Assembly: GCA_002704915.1 (NCBI GenBank)
Contig: PAIP01000007.1
Span: 1-64,000, forward strand
Origin: Parvularcula sp.
GTDB taxonomy: Bacteria; Pseudomonadota; Alphaproteobacteria; Caulobacterales; Parvularculaceae
Length of the DNA stretch: 64,000 nt
Reading direction: 5' to 3'
Shown here one piece after another: positions 53,021 through 60,918 of the stretch. How positions within the stretch are numbered: position 1 is the first letter of the stretch; the number at the start of each line of letters is the position of its first letter. The position numbers were made by a program, and so were the translations under genes. The notes beneath the pieces were generated by a model, which worked only from the letters and a program-made list of their open reading frames with translations, was not told the DNA's origin and did no database searches.

Positions 53021-53893
53021 TCAGCTTGCCTGCAAGGCCGCCCGTTCCCGCGCCGCGCGCTCCCGCTCGGCCTGAGTTTCGGCGACCTTCGGCTTCAAAA
53101 GCGTGCGTTTGATCTCGTCAGGAACCGCTTTGTAGATTTTCGGCTCGCCGATCTTGAGGCGCGCCCGCGCTTCGGAAAGCGGCAGCGGCAGTAATTCCTC
53201 CACGTCATATTCCAGCACCCACTCGGCGGCGAGCGCATTGCGTTTTGCTTCGGCGAGGGCTTTTTGTATGGGCTGGAAAGGCTGCTCGAGCTTTTGCGCA
53301 AGGAAGCCGATGGCGACGATCAATTTGAAACCGGGATTGTGTGTCTGCTGGCGCGTGTAAACGAGATTGCAGAGCTCTCCCAGCGCGTCGCGACCATAGC
53401 CGGTCAGCACATGCCAGAGATCGTGACTGACCTGAAGGTGCATGAAGAGACGCATGTATTCGGCGAATTCCGGATAGGCGTCATAATCGATCTGCGCTTC
53501 CTCCGCCGCGGCGCGCAAACCTTCAGGCGTCAGGTTCTCGCCTTCCATGAACGCAAGATAGGCCCGCGCCAGCGAACCTTCCGGGTAGGTGCGCAAGGCC
53601 TCGCGATCGCCGAGGATTTCTTCGAGCTTCACCGGCTCGGTCACAACGCGGCGCCCGTAAGGGGTCGACGTAAAACGGCGGAACAGTTTTTTCGGACTGT
53701 CCCCGGCGAGCGCCTGTACGGTTTCAAAAACCTGGCGCGTGTCTTCCTTGTTGGTGACCAGTCTGAAGACAGAGGCGACGGCGTGCAGCGGACGGCGCGA
53801 CATGACCGGCGGCGTCGGAAAGCCGTTGATCCAGACATAGTCTTCCGGGTCGATTTCAATGCGGTTCGGATGAGCTTCAGCGGTCGCGGTCAT
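53021..53893 (-). CDS. Coq4-family ubiquinone biosynthesis protein
   Basis: 290 residues from the ATG at 53893. The Coq4 family zinc motif is present as HDLWHVLTGYGRDALGELCNL (HDxxHxxxG...E), with PEGSLARAYLAFME and AYPEFAEYMRLFMHLQ in front. Coq4 proteins act in ubiquinone assembly, and recent work links the eukaryotic protein to removal of the C1 carboxyl group. A Lys/Glu/Arg-rich C-terminal tail (ETQAERERAARERAAL) is extra. Single gene with no other ubi gene nearby. Confidence 0.85.
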   Translation of the reverse strand: MTATAEAHPNRIEIDPEDYVWINGFPTPPVMSRRPLHAVASVFRLVTNKEDTRQVFETVQALAGDSPKKLFRRFTSTPYGRRVVTEPVKLEEILGDREALRTYPEGSLARAYLAFMEGENLTPEGLRAAAEEAQIDYDAYPEFAEYMRLFMHLQVSHDLWHVLTGYGRDALGELCNLVYTRQQTHNPGFKLIVAIGFLAQKLEQPFQPIQKALAEAKRNALAAEWVLEYDVEELLPLPLSEARARLKIGEPKIYKAVPDEIKRTLLKPKVAETQAERERAARERAALQAS

Positions 53894-54003
53894 GGGATGC
53901 CTGTTATGGGATAGCGTTACACTGACCAGTTTACTTAGCCTCATTTTGCGCGGCCGCCGCCCTATTTCAAGGGGGAGGGGGTAAATTTTGATGACTACCT
54001 CCG

Positions 54004-54023
54004 CTCTCCCGGTGGCGGGAGAG
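54004..54023. repeat. Degenerate copy of the CTCTCCCG palindrome family
   Basis: CTCTCCCG-GTGG-CGGGAGAG. It lies between coq4 and the DUF2794 gene with a GGGGGAGGGGGT stretch 20-30 bases to its left. Shorter arms and a different loop mark it as a diverged member of the family seen at 24.6, 24.8, 49.5 and 49.95 kb. Confidence 0.6.
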
Positions 54024-54073
54024 GGTTTCGCACGCTGCGAGAAGGTAGCCTTTGGCGGAATCCGGAGAAGCCG

Positions 54074-54415
54074 TTACGTGGCGAGCTTCAGCTTCTGGCG
54101 GTCGAAGACCTTGAGGACCTGCGCCAGCTCATGGCCGCGCCTTAAAACCGCCCCGCTCATGGAGACGACCACCCAGGCGCCCTGTTTCTTCGCCAGCGCC
54201 GGGCGCTTTTCTATCCGGTAGAGGGGCAGCTCCGAGGCGCGCCGGAAGATCGAAAACACCGCCGCATCGTTGAGCGAATCGATAGCGTAGTCGCGCCATT
54301 CCCCGGCGGCGACGAAGTAGCCATAGACGGACAAAATCCGCGTCAGCTCGCTGCGCGTGAAGGCGACGGTTTCGGGCTGGCGCCTGGCGGGCTGGGAAGC
54401 GGGACTGGTTCGCAT
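54074..54415 (-). CDS. DUF2794 protein
   Basis: 113 residues from the ATG at 54415; an upstream start at 54451 adds 12 residues. Alphaproteobacteria-restricted family of unknown function. Characteristic sequence: VAFTRSELTRILSVYGYFVAAGEWRDYAIDSLNDAAVFSIFRRASE and PLYRIEKRPALAKKQGAWVVVS. Cytosolic, compact alpha/beta. Its presence supports an alphaproteobacterial source. Confidence 0.88.
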   Translation of the reverse strand: MRTSPASQPARRQPETVAFTRSELTRILSVYGYFVAAGEWRDYAIDSLNDAAVFSIFRRASELPLYRIEKRPALAKKQGAWVVVSMSGAVLRRGHELAQVLKVFDRQKLKLAT

Positions 54416-54674
54416 CACGACAACCATCGCGCCGATGGCCCCCTCCCGCAAGCCTTTATTCCCTTCGCAGCCGCAAAGAAACCGGGGAAAATCATCCTTA
54501 AAATCGCCTTAATTGGTCCCTCAACGCGCCCCATTCCCCCATCATTCTCGGTCGGCCGGGCGGATGGTCCGGGCCGGAGTTTCCGGTTTTAACCATCGCC
54601 CCCAGCCCCCGGGAGATTTGGCCCTCTCTCCGCCCGGCAATTCCGATTTCCCTCCCTCAGCTTGACCCTTGATG

Positions 54675-54694
54675 CGAGCCTTGTGAAAGGCTCG
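54675..54694 (+). promoter_or_regulatory. Hairpin covering the ribosome-binding site of the AEC transporter
   Basis: Perfect 8-bp stem CGAGCCTT-GTGA-AAGGCTCG ends 5 bases before the ATG at 54700. The only purine-rich ribosome-binding candidate, AAAGG, lies in its 3' arm, so translation may need the stem to open. Confidence 0.4.
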
Positions 54695-54699
54695 GGCCC

Positions 54700-55632
54700 A
54701 TGAGCCCAGCCATCACCATCGCCCTTCCCGTCTTCGCCGTCATCGCCGCGGGGTTCGCCGCCGGCCGGACGAACATGTTGAACGCCGCCGAATCGGAGGT
54801 GCTGAACAAATTCGTATTCAAAATCGCCATGCCGGCGGCGCTGTTCGGCCTCACCGCCGGCGCGACGCCGCCCGGGGAAAAGGAACTCGCTGTCGCGCTT
54901 TCCTATCTGGCGGGGGCGAGCATCGCGCTTCTCACCGGCTATTTCCTGTCGCAGCGGTTTTTCAATCTGTCGAAACAGGAGGCCGGCGCCCATGCGCTCA
55001 CCTCGACGCTCGGCAATGCGGTATTTCTCGGCCTGCCCATTGCGCTCAACATCGAAGGCTGGGCGAAGCCTTTCGTTTCCTCCATGCTGCTTGAAGGCAC
55101 GATCATTATCGGCATCGCCACCGCGCTGATCTCGCCGCGCAAGGAGGACGGCCATGCGCTGGCGCGCGCGGCGGCGTTCGTCACGGGCCCCTTAAAAAAC
55201 CCGCTGATCCTCGGCCTTATTCTCGGCTTTCTCTATTCGGCGTTCGGTCTTCCCTTCGAGCCGCCGGTTAAAACCTTTTTCGACATTCTCGGGCGCGCCG
55301 CGGGACCGACGGCGCTGTTCTCCCTTGGCGTCTTTCTCGCGACGCATCGGTTTCCGGCGTTCAAGGACGTGGCCGGCCGGGTGAGCCTCATCACCGCGAC
55401 AAAAATGGTGCTGCTGCCCGCCGTGGCGCTTGGGACCGCCGTCCTGCTGGGCGTTCAGAATCCGGATTACTGGGGCGCGCTGGCGCTGTTCGTGCTGGTG
55501 CCGTCAGGCGTCGGCTGCTTTGTTATTGTCAGCCAGTATGGCGTCTATAAAAGCGAAACCGCCGCGGCGATCGCCTTTACGATGATGCTTTCGGTGCTGA
55601 CGGTGTCGGGCGTTCTGGTGGTGTTTGGGTGA
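54700..55632 (+). CDS. AEC-family transporter
   Basis: 310 residues, ten membrane helices in two inverted five-helix halves. Family motifs include ITIALPVFAVIAAGFAAGRTNML at the start, ALTSTLGNAVFLGLPIALNIEG in the centre and VLVPSGVGCFVIVSQYGVYK near the C-terminus. AEC proteins are auxin-efflux-carrier-like permeases for organic acids or other anions. Substrate unknown, no enzyme partner adjacent. Confidence 0.9.
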   Translation: MSPAITIALPVFAVIAAGFAAGRTNMLNAAESEVLNKFVFKIAMPAALFGLTAGATPPGEKELAVALSYLAGASIALLTGYFLSQRFFNLSKQEAGAHALTSTLGNAVFLGLPIALNIEGWAKPFVSSMLLEGTIIIGIATALISPRKEDGHALARAAAFVTGPLKNPLILGLILGFLYSAFGLPFEPPVKTFFDILGRAAGPTALFSLGVFLATHRFPAFKDVAGRVSLITATKMVLLPAVALGTAVLLGVQNPDYWGALALFVLVPSGVGCFVIVSQYGVYKSETAAAIAFTMMLSVLTVSGVLVVFG

Positions 55633-55683
55633 GTCAGAAAATTTCGGCTTTCAGCAATTTATAAGATGCCCTAGTCTTGGCGC

Positions 55684-56124
55684 ATGGGGAACCTGGTCGA
55701 AATTGCGCGCTTCTATGATCCTGAAGAAGCCTATTGCGCAAGAAGCTTTCTCCTATCCAATGGGATCGACTCTTTTGTTCAGAATGATCACTATTTGACA
55801 GCAGCGCCATGGATGCGCATCGCGTTGCAGGGGTATGGTTTGCAGGTGATGGCGTCTGCAGAAAACGACGCGCGAATGCTTCTGGACACTATCGGCGCCG
55901 CAGAGTTAGAGACCGCCGAAGACAGTCCATCCGATGCAACGCCGCTAATTCGAAAACCAAACTGGCTTTGGCTGCCTGTCGCATTCTCGACCAGCATCCC
56001 TTTTCTTCCAAAGCCAAAACCGGGATGGTTTGGCCTGCTTCAGAGCACAATTTTGCTCACACTCTACATAGCCGTCCTATACCTAGCATATTCCTGGTTA
56101 GCTTGGATTTCGTTTTGGCTATAA
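55684..56124 (+). CDS. DUF2007-domain protein with C-terminal membrane helix
   Basis: 146 residues. The N-terminal half is a DUF2007 (putative signal-transducing) domain: VEIARFYDPEEAYCARSFLLSNGIDSFVQND, YGLQVMASAENDARMLLD. A C-terminal hydrophobic helix (LLQSTILLTLYIAVLYLAYSWLAW) anchors it. GC is lower than that of its neighbours. Convergent with hisS, with only 3 bases between the two stops. The domain probably binds a small ligand or partner; function unproven. Confidence 0.8.
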   Translation: MGNLVEIARFYDPEEAYCARSFLLSNGIDSFVQNDHYLTAAPWMRIALQGYGLQVMASAENDARMLLDTIGAAELETAEDSPSDATPLIRKPNWLWLPVAFSTSIPFLPKPKPGWFGLLQSTILLTLYIAVLYLAYSWLAWISFWL

Positions 56125-56127
56125 CGC

Positions 56128-57618
56128 CTAACGCCGCGCCAGCACCTTCTTCACCGCTTCCACGAGCTCACTGCGCTTGACCGAAAACTGCGCGGGCTGG
56201 GCCTCACGCCATTCGGCGTTGTCCTCGATCTCTTTTGAAAGCTCGGCGCCAAGGACAAGATCCTTGATCTGAAGCTCGCCCTTTTCGCGTTCGTCCGATC
56301 CCTGAATGATCGCGACGGGCGCGGAACGCTTGTCGGCGTATTTCAACTGCTTGCCGAAATTCGACCCGCCGAGATAGACCTCCGCGCGCACGCCCGCGGC
56401 GCGCAGCTCGGCCGCCATCGCCTGATACTCCGCCATCTGATCTTTTTCGAGGGCGAGGACGACGACGGGGCCCCGCGCAATCTCTTCGGCATCGCGCTTC
56501 AATTCAAGCGCCGCCAGCAGGCGCGACACGCCGACGGAAACGCCGACAGCCGGAACCTCGACGCCCTTGAAGCGTTTCACGAGTCCGTCATAGCGCCCGC
56601 CGCCGCCGATGGAGCCCATCTGCACCGGGCGGCCTTTGGCGTCCGTCAGTCCGCTGGAAAACTCCGCCTCGAAAACGGGACCGGTGTAATAATCGAGCCC
56701 GCGAATGACCGAGCAGTCGAAGATGATCGGGCGCGAGGCGAAATCCGGAATCGACGCCTTGATGCCCTGCAACTCCGCTACGCCTTCGGCGCCGCTTTTG
56801 GTTTCGCCAAGCAGTTTTTCGATCACCGCCAAAGGGTCCGCTTTGGAATTTTCCGGGCCCGAGGTCAGAAACGCGAGCACAGTTTCGATCTTGGCGTCAT
56901 CGAGTTTTGCGCCTTCAGTGAAATCGCCGCTCTCGTCCTTGCGGCCCGGCCCGAGGAGCAGCGCCACGCCCTCCGCACCGAACTTGTCGAACTTGTCCAT
57001 GCTCCGCATGACCGTGAGACGCGTTTCCACATCCGCCTCTTCCGCGAGACCGATCTTTTCAAAGAGCCCATCAACAATCTTGCGGTTGGAGACGCGAATG
57101 AAAAAATCGCCGGGCGCGATCCCCGCCGCCTCGATCACCTCAGCAAAGAGCGCGCAGATTTCCGCATCCGCATAAGGCGCCGGCGCACCCACCGTGTCGA
57201 CGTCGCATTGGGTGAACTGGCGGAAACGGCCCGGCCCCGGCTTTTCGTTGCGCCAGACGGGCCCCATCTGATAGCGGCGGAAGGGTTTGGGGAGCGCATC
57301 GTAATTTTCCGCCACATAACGCGCGAGCGGCGCCGTCAAATCATATCTGAGGCTCATCCACTGTTCGTCGTCGTCCTGAAGCGAAAAGACGCCCTGACCC
57401 GGCCGGTCCACATCGGGCAGAAACTTGCCGAGCGCATCGGTATATTCAAAGGCCGGGGTTTCCAGCGCATCGAAGCCCCAGCGCTCATAGACGGCGCCGA
57501 TCCGCGCCAGCATCTCGCGCTCGGCGGCGATCTCGCCGCCGAGACGGTCGCGGAAGCCGCGCGGAATGCGCGCCTTGGGGCGGAAGGTTTTCTGTTTTTT
57601 CTTTTGCTTGTCGGCCAT
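56128..57618 (-). CDS. hisS: Histidyl-tRNA synthetase
   Basis: 496 residues. Class II synthetase: motif 1 region (GFDALETPAFEYTDAL), motif 2 MSLRYDLTAPLARYVAEN with FRRYQMGPVWRNEKPGPGRFRQF, histidine A motif CSVIRGLDYYTGPVFEAEF, motif 3 IGGGGRYDGLVKRF and GVSVGVSRLLAAL, and an anticodon-binding C-terminal domain. The N-terminal KKKQKTFRPKARIPRGFRD start is typical of alphaproteobacterial enzymes. Charges tRNA-His with histidine. Confidence 0.97.
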   Translation of the reverse strand: MADKQKKKQKTFRPKARIPRGFRDRLGGEIAAEREMLARIGAVYERWGFDALETPAFEYTDALGKFLPDVDRPGQGVFSLQDDDEQWMSLRYDLTAPLARYVAENYDALPKPFRRYQMGPVWRNEKPGPGRFRQFTQCDVDTVGAPAPYADAEICALFAEVIEAAGIAPGDFFIRVSNRKIVDGLFEKIGLAEEADVETRLTVMRSMDKFDKFGAEGVALLLGPGRKDESGDFTEGAKLDDAKIETVLAFLTSGPENSKADPLAVIEKLLGETKSGAEGVAELQGIKASIPDFASRPIIFDCSVIRGLDYYTGPVFEAEFSSGLTDAKGRPVQMGSIGGGGRYDGLVKRFKGVEVPAVGVSVGVSRLLAALELKRDAEEIARGPVVVLALEKDQMAEYQAMAAELRAAGVRAEVYLGGSNFGKQLKYADKRSAPVAIIQGSDEREKGELQIKDLVLGAELSKEIEDNAEWREAQPAQFSVKRSELVEAVKKVLARR

Positions 57619-57785
57619 AGCCCGCGCGGGATAGCCGATCCCGCGAGGGGGGGCAATGCGAGGCCACCGACCATTGATGGCGCCGAAGGCTAACTTCCGT
57701 CAGGTTGTTGCGGCGGCCGCAGAGACTACCTGTGCCACCCCTTGCCGCCACCTGCGGTCCCCGCGCGCAGCGAAAGACGAGACAT

Positions 57786-58226
57786 ATGACCTCTTCCGAC
57801 CCTTTCCCCTCCAGCCGCCATCTGATGCAGCTCGGCGCCGCTCTATTGCTGCTCGGCCTTGTGACAGGGCTCGTTGTGCCGCTCGCCATGCTGCCGCGCA
57901 TGGCGCTGGCGAGTCATCTCGAAGGCGTCTTCAACGGCATGTTGCTGATTGTCTTCGGGCTGATCTGGGAACGTCTCGCGCTCGGCCCCCGTCAGCGCCT
58001 AGCGACGTTTTGGCTGGTGGTGTACGCCGCGTTCGCCAACTGGCTGGCGACGCTGGTCTCGGCTTTCACCGGCGCGGCGGCGATGATGCCGCTCGCCGGC
58101 GGCGGCTCAGCCGGCGCAGCGCCCGTTGAGCTTTTCGTGACAGCTCTGTTGCTCAGTCTTTCGCTCGCCATCATCGTCGGCGTCGGTTTCGTGATTTACG
58201 GTCTGCGAGCAACGCGCGCCGTGTAA
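57786..58226 (+). CDS. Hydroxylaminobenzene mutase HabB-like membrane protein
   Basis: 146 residues from the ATG at 57786; the open frame extends upstream to 57705 without family sequence. Four hydrophobic helices. The sequence HLMQLGAALLLLGLVTGLVVPL, ASHLEGVFNGMLLIVFGLIWERL and FWLVVYAAFANWLATL has the SHLEGVxNG and FANWLA pattern I associate with hydroxylaminobenzene mutases (HabA/HabB), which rearrange hydroxylaminobenzene to aminophenol. Many homologues have no tested activity. Divergent from hisS and convergent with the cyclophilin gene. Confidence 0.65.
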   Translation: MTSSDPFPSSRHLMQLGAALLLLGLVTGLVVPLAMLPRMALASHLEGVFNGMLLIVFGLIWERLALGPRQRLATFWLVVYAAFANWLATLVSAFTGAAAMMPLAGGGSAGAAPVELFVTALLLSLSLAIIVGVGFVIYGLRATRAV

Positions 58227-58227
58227 A

Positions 58228-58833
58228 TCATTCAGCTTCGGGCCACTCGATCGGGTCGACCCGCTCGATGATGACCGGCTCCACCGGAACTTCCGACTCG
58301 AACTGGCCGCCGGGGCCGGTCTCCACCGCGCCGATGGCGTCGGCGACATCCATGCCGTCCACGACGCGGCCGAAGACGGTGTAGCCATAGACCGGCAGTC
58401 CCTCGAACATCTTGTGGTCGAGGTCAGTATTATCCTTCAGATTGATGAACCATTGCGCCGCGGCGCTGTCGGGATGGTCGCTGCGCGCCATGGCGAGCGT
58501 ACCGCGTTCGTTTTTGAGGCCATTGTCGGCCTCGTAAGGAATCGGATCGCGGGTCGGACGCTCTACAAAGAAACGCGAATAGCCGCCGCCCTGAATCACA
58601 AAACCGCGCACCACGCGATGGATGAGCGTGCGGTCGTAATGACCGTCCGTTGCATATTGCAAAAAATTCTCGACCGTCTTCGGCGCCTTGTCCGGATAAA
58701 GCTCCACGACAATGTCGCCCATGGAGGTTTGAATTTTCGCATGGGTTTCGCCTTCGGCGCGCGCAGCGTTTGCAACCAAGCATGCAAACATAAAGACGAT
58801 AAACATCATGGAAAATTTTTTGATTGTCATCAT
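58228..58833 (-). CDS. Periplasmic cyclophilin-type peptidyl-prolyl isomerase
   Basis: 201 residues with a signal peptide (IVFMFACLVANAARAEG). Cyclophilin core: IQTSMGDIVVELYPDKAPKTVENFLQYA, IHRVVRGFVIQGGGYSR, NERGTLAMARSDHPDSAAAQWFINLKDN and YTVFGRVVDGMDVADAI. The active-site Arg and Phe of VVRGFVIQGG are present. It accelerates proline isomerisation in exported proteins. Convergent with the HabB-like gene (1 base between stops); the pgi gene lies upstream on the same strand. Confidence 0.95.
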   Translation of the reverse strand: MMTIKKFSMMFIVFMFACLVANAARAEGETHAKIQTSMGDIVVELYPDKAPKTVENFLQYATDGHYDRTLIHRVVRGFVIQGGGYSRFFVERPTRDPIPYEADNGLKNERGTLAMARSDHPDSAAAQWFINLKDNTDLDHKMFEGLPVYGYTVFGRVVDGMDVADAIGAVETGPGGQFESEVPVEPVIIERVDPIEWPEAE

Positions 58834-58865
58834 GCCTATCCCAATCTCCGATCATCCCCACGCCC

Positions 58866-58962
58866 GCGCGCGAATGCGCGCTAATCATAACCTGACCGCT
58901 TCGCGGTCGGCGGGGATCCATTTCAAGCCTCACCATTTCTGGATTCCCGCTTCCGCGGGAAT
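58866..58962. repeat. Dispersed palindrome cluster, second copy
   Basis: GCGCGC-GAAT-GCGCGC (58866-58881) followed by GACCGC-TTC-GCGGTC (58894-58908), the same two stems in the same order as at 2873-2916, then ATTCCCGC-TTCC-GCGGGAAT (58943-58962). It lies between the cyclophilin gene and the pgi stop. Confidence 0.75.
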
Positions 58963-58978
58963 GATCGGACTCCTATTT

Positions 58979-60667
58979 TTATTTCATCTCAGATCGCGCG
59001 GCGTTTATCCGGTCAATGAGACCGTTTGTCGACGCGTCGTGACTTTCCGCTTTCGGTTTTTCCTCTCCGGCTTTCGCGAGCTCCGGCAGGATGGTTTTGG
59101 CCAGCGCCTTTCCAAGCTCGACGCCCCACTGGTCGAAGGAATTGACGCCCCAGATGACGCCCTGACAGAAGATCTTGTGTTCATAAAGGGCGATCAGCGC
59201 GCCGAGATGTTCCGGCGTCAGCTTTTCCATGAGGATCGAATTGGTCGGCCGGCCGCCGGGAAAAACTTTATGCGGCGCAAGCTTGTCCACTTCCGGCGGC
59301 GGGCAGCCGTCTGCTTTCAATTCTTGGCGCGCTTCCTTTTCGGTCTTGCCGCGCATCAGGGCTTCGGTCTGGGCGAGGAAATTCGATAACAGTTTCTCAT
59401 GATGGTCGCCGGTTTCCTCCTGACTGACGGCAGGCGCAATGAAGTCGGCGGAGATAAGGTCCGTCCCCTGATGCAGAAGCTGATAGAAGGCGTGCTGGCC
59501 GTTGGTGCCGGGCTCGCCGAAGATCACCGGGCCGGTCGCGTAACTGACCGGCGTACCGTCCGCCTCGACGCGCTTGCCGTTCGATTCCATGTCCGCCTGT
59601 TGCAGATAGGCCGGCAGACGATGGAGATGCTGGTCATAGGGAAGCACCGCGTGCGACGCCGCGCCCTGGAAATTGCGGTTCCATATCCCTATAAGCGCCA
59701 GCATGACCGGCATGTTCTCACGCAGCTCCGCCGTGCGAAAATGTTCGTCCATGACGTGGGCGCCGCGCAACAGCTTTTCGAACACATCGAAGCCCACCTG
59801 CAACGCGATAGACATGCCGATCGCGGACCACAGGGAATAGCGCCCCCCGACCCAGTCCCAGAATTCGAACATGTTCTCCTCGGCGATGCCGAAGGCCTTC
59901 ACCGCATAGGCGTTGGTGGAGAGCGCGATGAAATGTTTCGCGATGTCGTCTTCGCCGCCGCCGTTTTTCAAAAACCATTCCTTCGCCGTTTCGGCGTTGG
60001 TCATGGTCTCCTGCGTCGTAAAGGTTTTCGAGGCGACGATGAAGAGAGTCGTTTCCGGATCCACTTCAGCCAGCGTGTCGGCGATATGCTGGCCGTCCAC
60101 ATTGGAAACGAAAAAGGCGCGCCGGCCTTCGATCCAGTAAGGCTGCAAGGCCTCCGTCGCCATCAGGGGGCCAAGGTCGGAGCCGCCGATGCCGATATTG
60201 ACGACCGTCGTCAGCGGCTTGCCGGTATAGCCTTTGCGCTCGCCGCGATGCACGGCGTCGGCGAAAGCTTTCATCTTGTCGCGTTCGGCGCGTACGGCCC
60301 GGGAGACATTCTCGCCGCCGACAAAATAATCGCGCATGGAAAAGTCGCGCAGCGCCGGGTGCAGCACCGCGCGGCCTTCGGTGACGTTGATTTCTTCTCC
60401 GGCGAACATCGCCTCGCGCGCGGGCTCGAGCTCCGCCGCCATGGCGAGCGCGATCAGATGATCGACAACGTCTTCGGTGATCCTGTTTTTGGAATAGTCG
60501 AGGAACAGCCCCGCCGCCTCGAGCGAATAGCGCTGGAACCGGTCCTGGTCCTTTTCGAAAAGCGAGCGCAGCGAAACATCCTTGAGGTCGTCCGCATCCT
60601 TCCGGAGGGCTTCCCATTCAGGCTTGTCAGCAATAGCAGTCATCTTGATTTCCAACGTCTCGGCCAC
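58979..60667 (-). CDS. pgi: Glucose-6-phosphate isomerase
   Basis: 562 residues, the long proteobacterial form. It interconverts glucose-6-phosphate and fructose-6-phosphate in the cytosol. Sugar-isomerase motifs are intact: [55 protein letters not shown], and the C-terminal [18 protein letters not shown]-type signature. A C-terminal Lys/Ala-rich tail ([16 protein letters not shown]) extends beyond the domain. Monocistronic between repeat-rich spacers. Confidence 0.97.
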   Translation of the reverse strand: MAETLEIKMTAIADKPEWEALRKDADDLKDVSLRSLFEKDQDRFQRYSLEAAGLFLDYSKNRITEDVVDHLIALAMAAELEPAREAMFAGEEINVTEGRAVLHPALRDFSMRDYFVGGENVSRAVRAERDKMKAFADAVHRGERKGYTGKPLTTVVNIGIGGSDLGPLMATEALQPYWIEGRRAFFVSNVDGQHIADTLAEVDPETTLFIVASKTFTTQETMTNAETAKEWFLKNGGGEDDIAKHFIALSTNAYAVKAFGIAEENMFEFWDWVGGRYSLWSAIGMSIALQVGFDVFEKLLRGAHVMDEHFRTAELRENMPVMLALIGIWNRNFQGAASHAVLPYDQHLHRLPAYLQQADMESNGKRVEADGTPVSYATGPVIFGEPGTNGQHAFYQLLHQGTDLISADFIAPAVSQEETGDHHEKLLSNFLAQTEALMRGKTEKEARQELKADGCPPPEVDKLAPHKVFPGGRPTNSILMEKLTPEHLGALIALYEHKIFCQGVIWGVNSFDQWGVELGKALAKTILPELAKAGEEKPKAESHDASTNGLIDRINAARSEMK

Positions 60668-60738
60668 TCCTGAAAACTGATACGGATTTTAAGCGTCTTC
60701 CTCAACGCGTTTTAAGGAAAAGCCGGTAAACGAAACTC

Positions 60739-60918
60739 ATGCAAATCACCGCTTCTTCCCGCAACGCCTTTCTCAACCGTCTTCTGACCAGTCTCGCGGC
60801 CATTCTCGCCGTGTCGGCTATTTTCGGGCTGAAGGCGCATGAATTCGAACAGCATGCAGCCGCGGAACAGTTGAAAGCGGAGAAGGTTGCCGCGGCAGGC
60901 TTAAAGGCCGGCTCCTGA
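60739..60918 (+). CDS. 59-residue single-helix protein overlapping the dsbD-like gene end
   Basis: ATG at 60739 encodes MQITASSRNAFLNRLLTSLA and a hydrophobic helix (AAILAVSAIFGL), then a charged helix ending AEKVAAAGLKAGS. The last 18 bases overlap the convergent DsbD-like gene. No clear ribosome-binding site. Position and composition make it plausible; no homologue known to me. Confidence 0.4.
   Translation: MQITASSRNAFLNRLLTSLAAILAVSAIFGLKAHEFEQHAAAEQLKAEKVAAAGLKAGS

Noticed and set aside
57701-57732. CAGGT...ACCTG stem with a nested GC palindrome in the hisS/HabB intergenic region
   Set aside because: I considered an RNA leader or small RNA, but could match it to no known class; one stem in a GC-rich spacer is not enough evidence.
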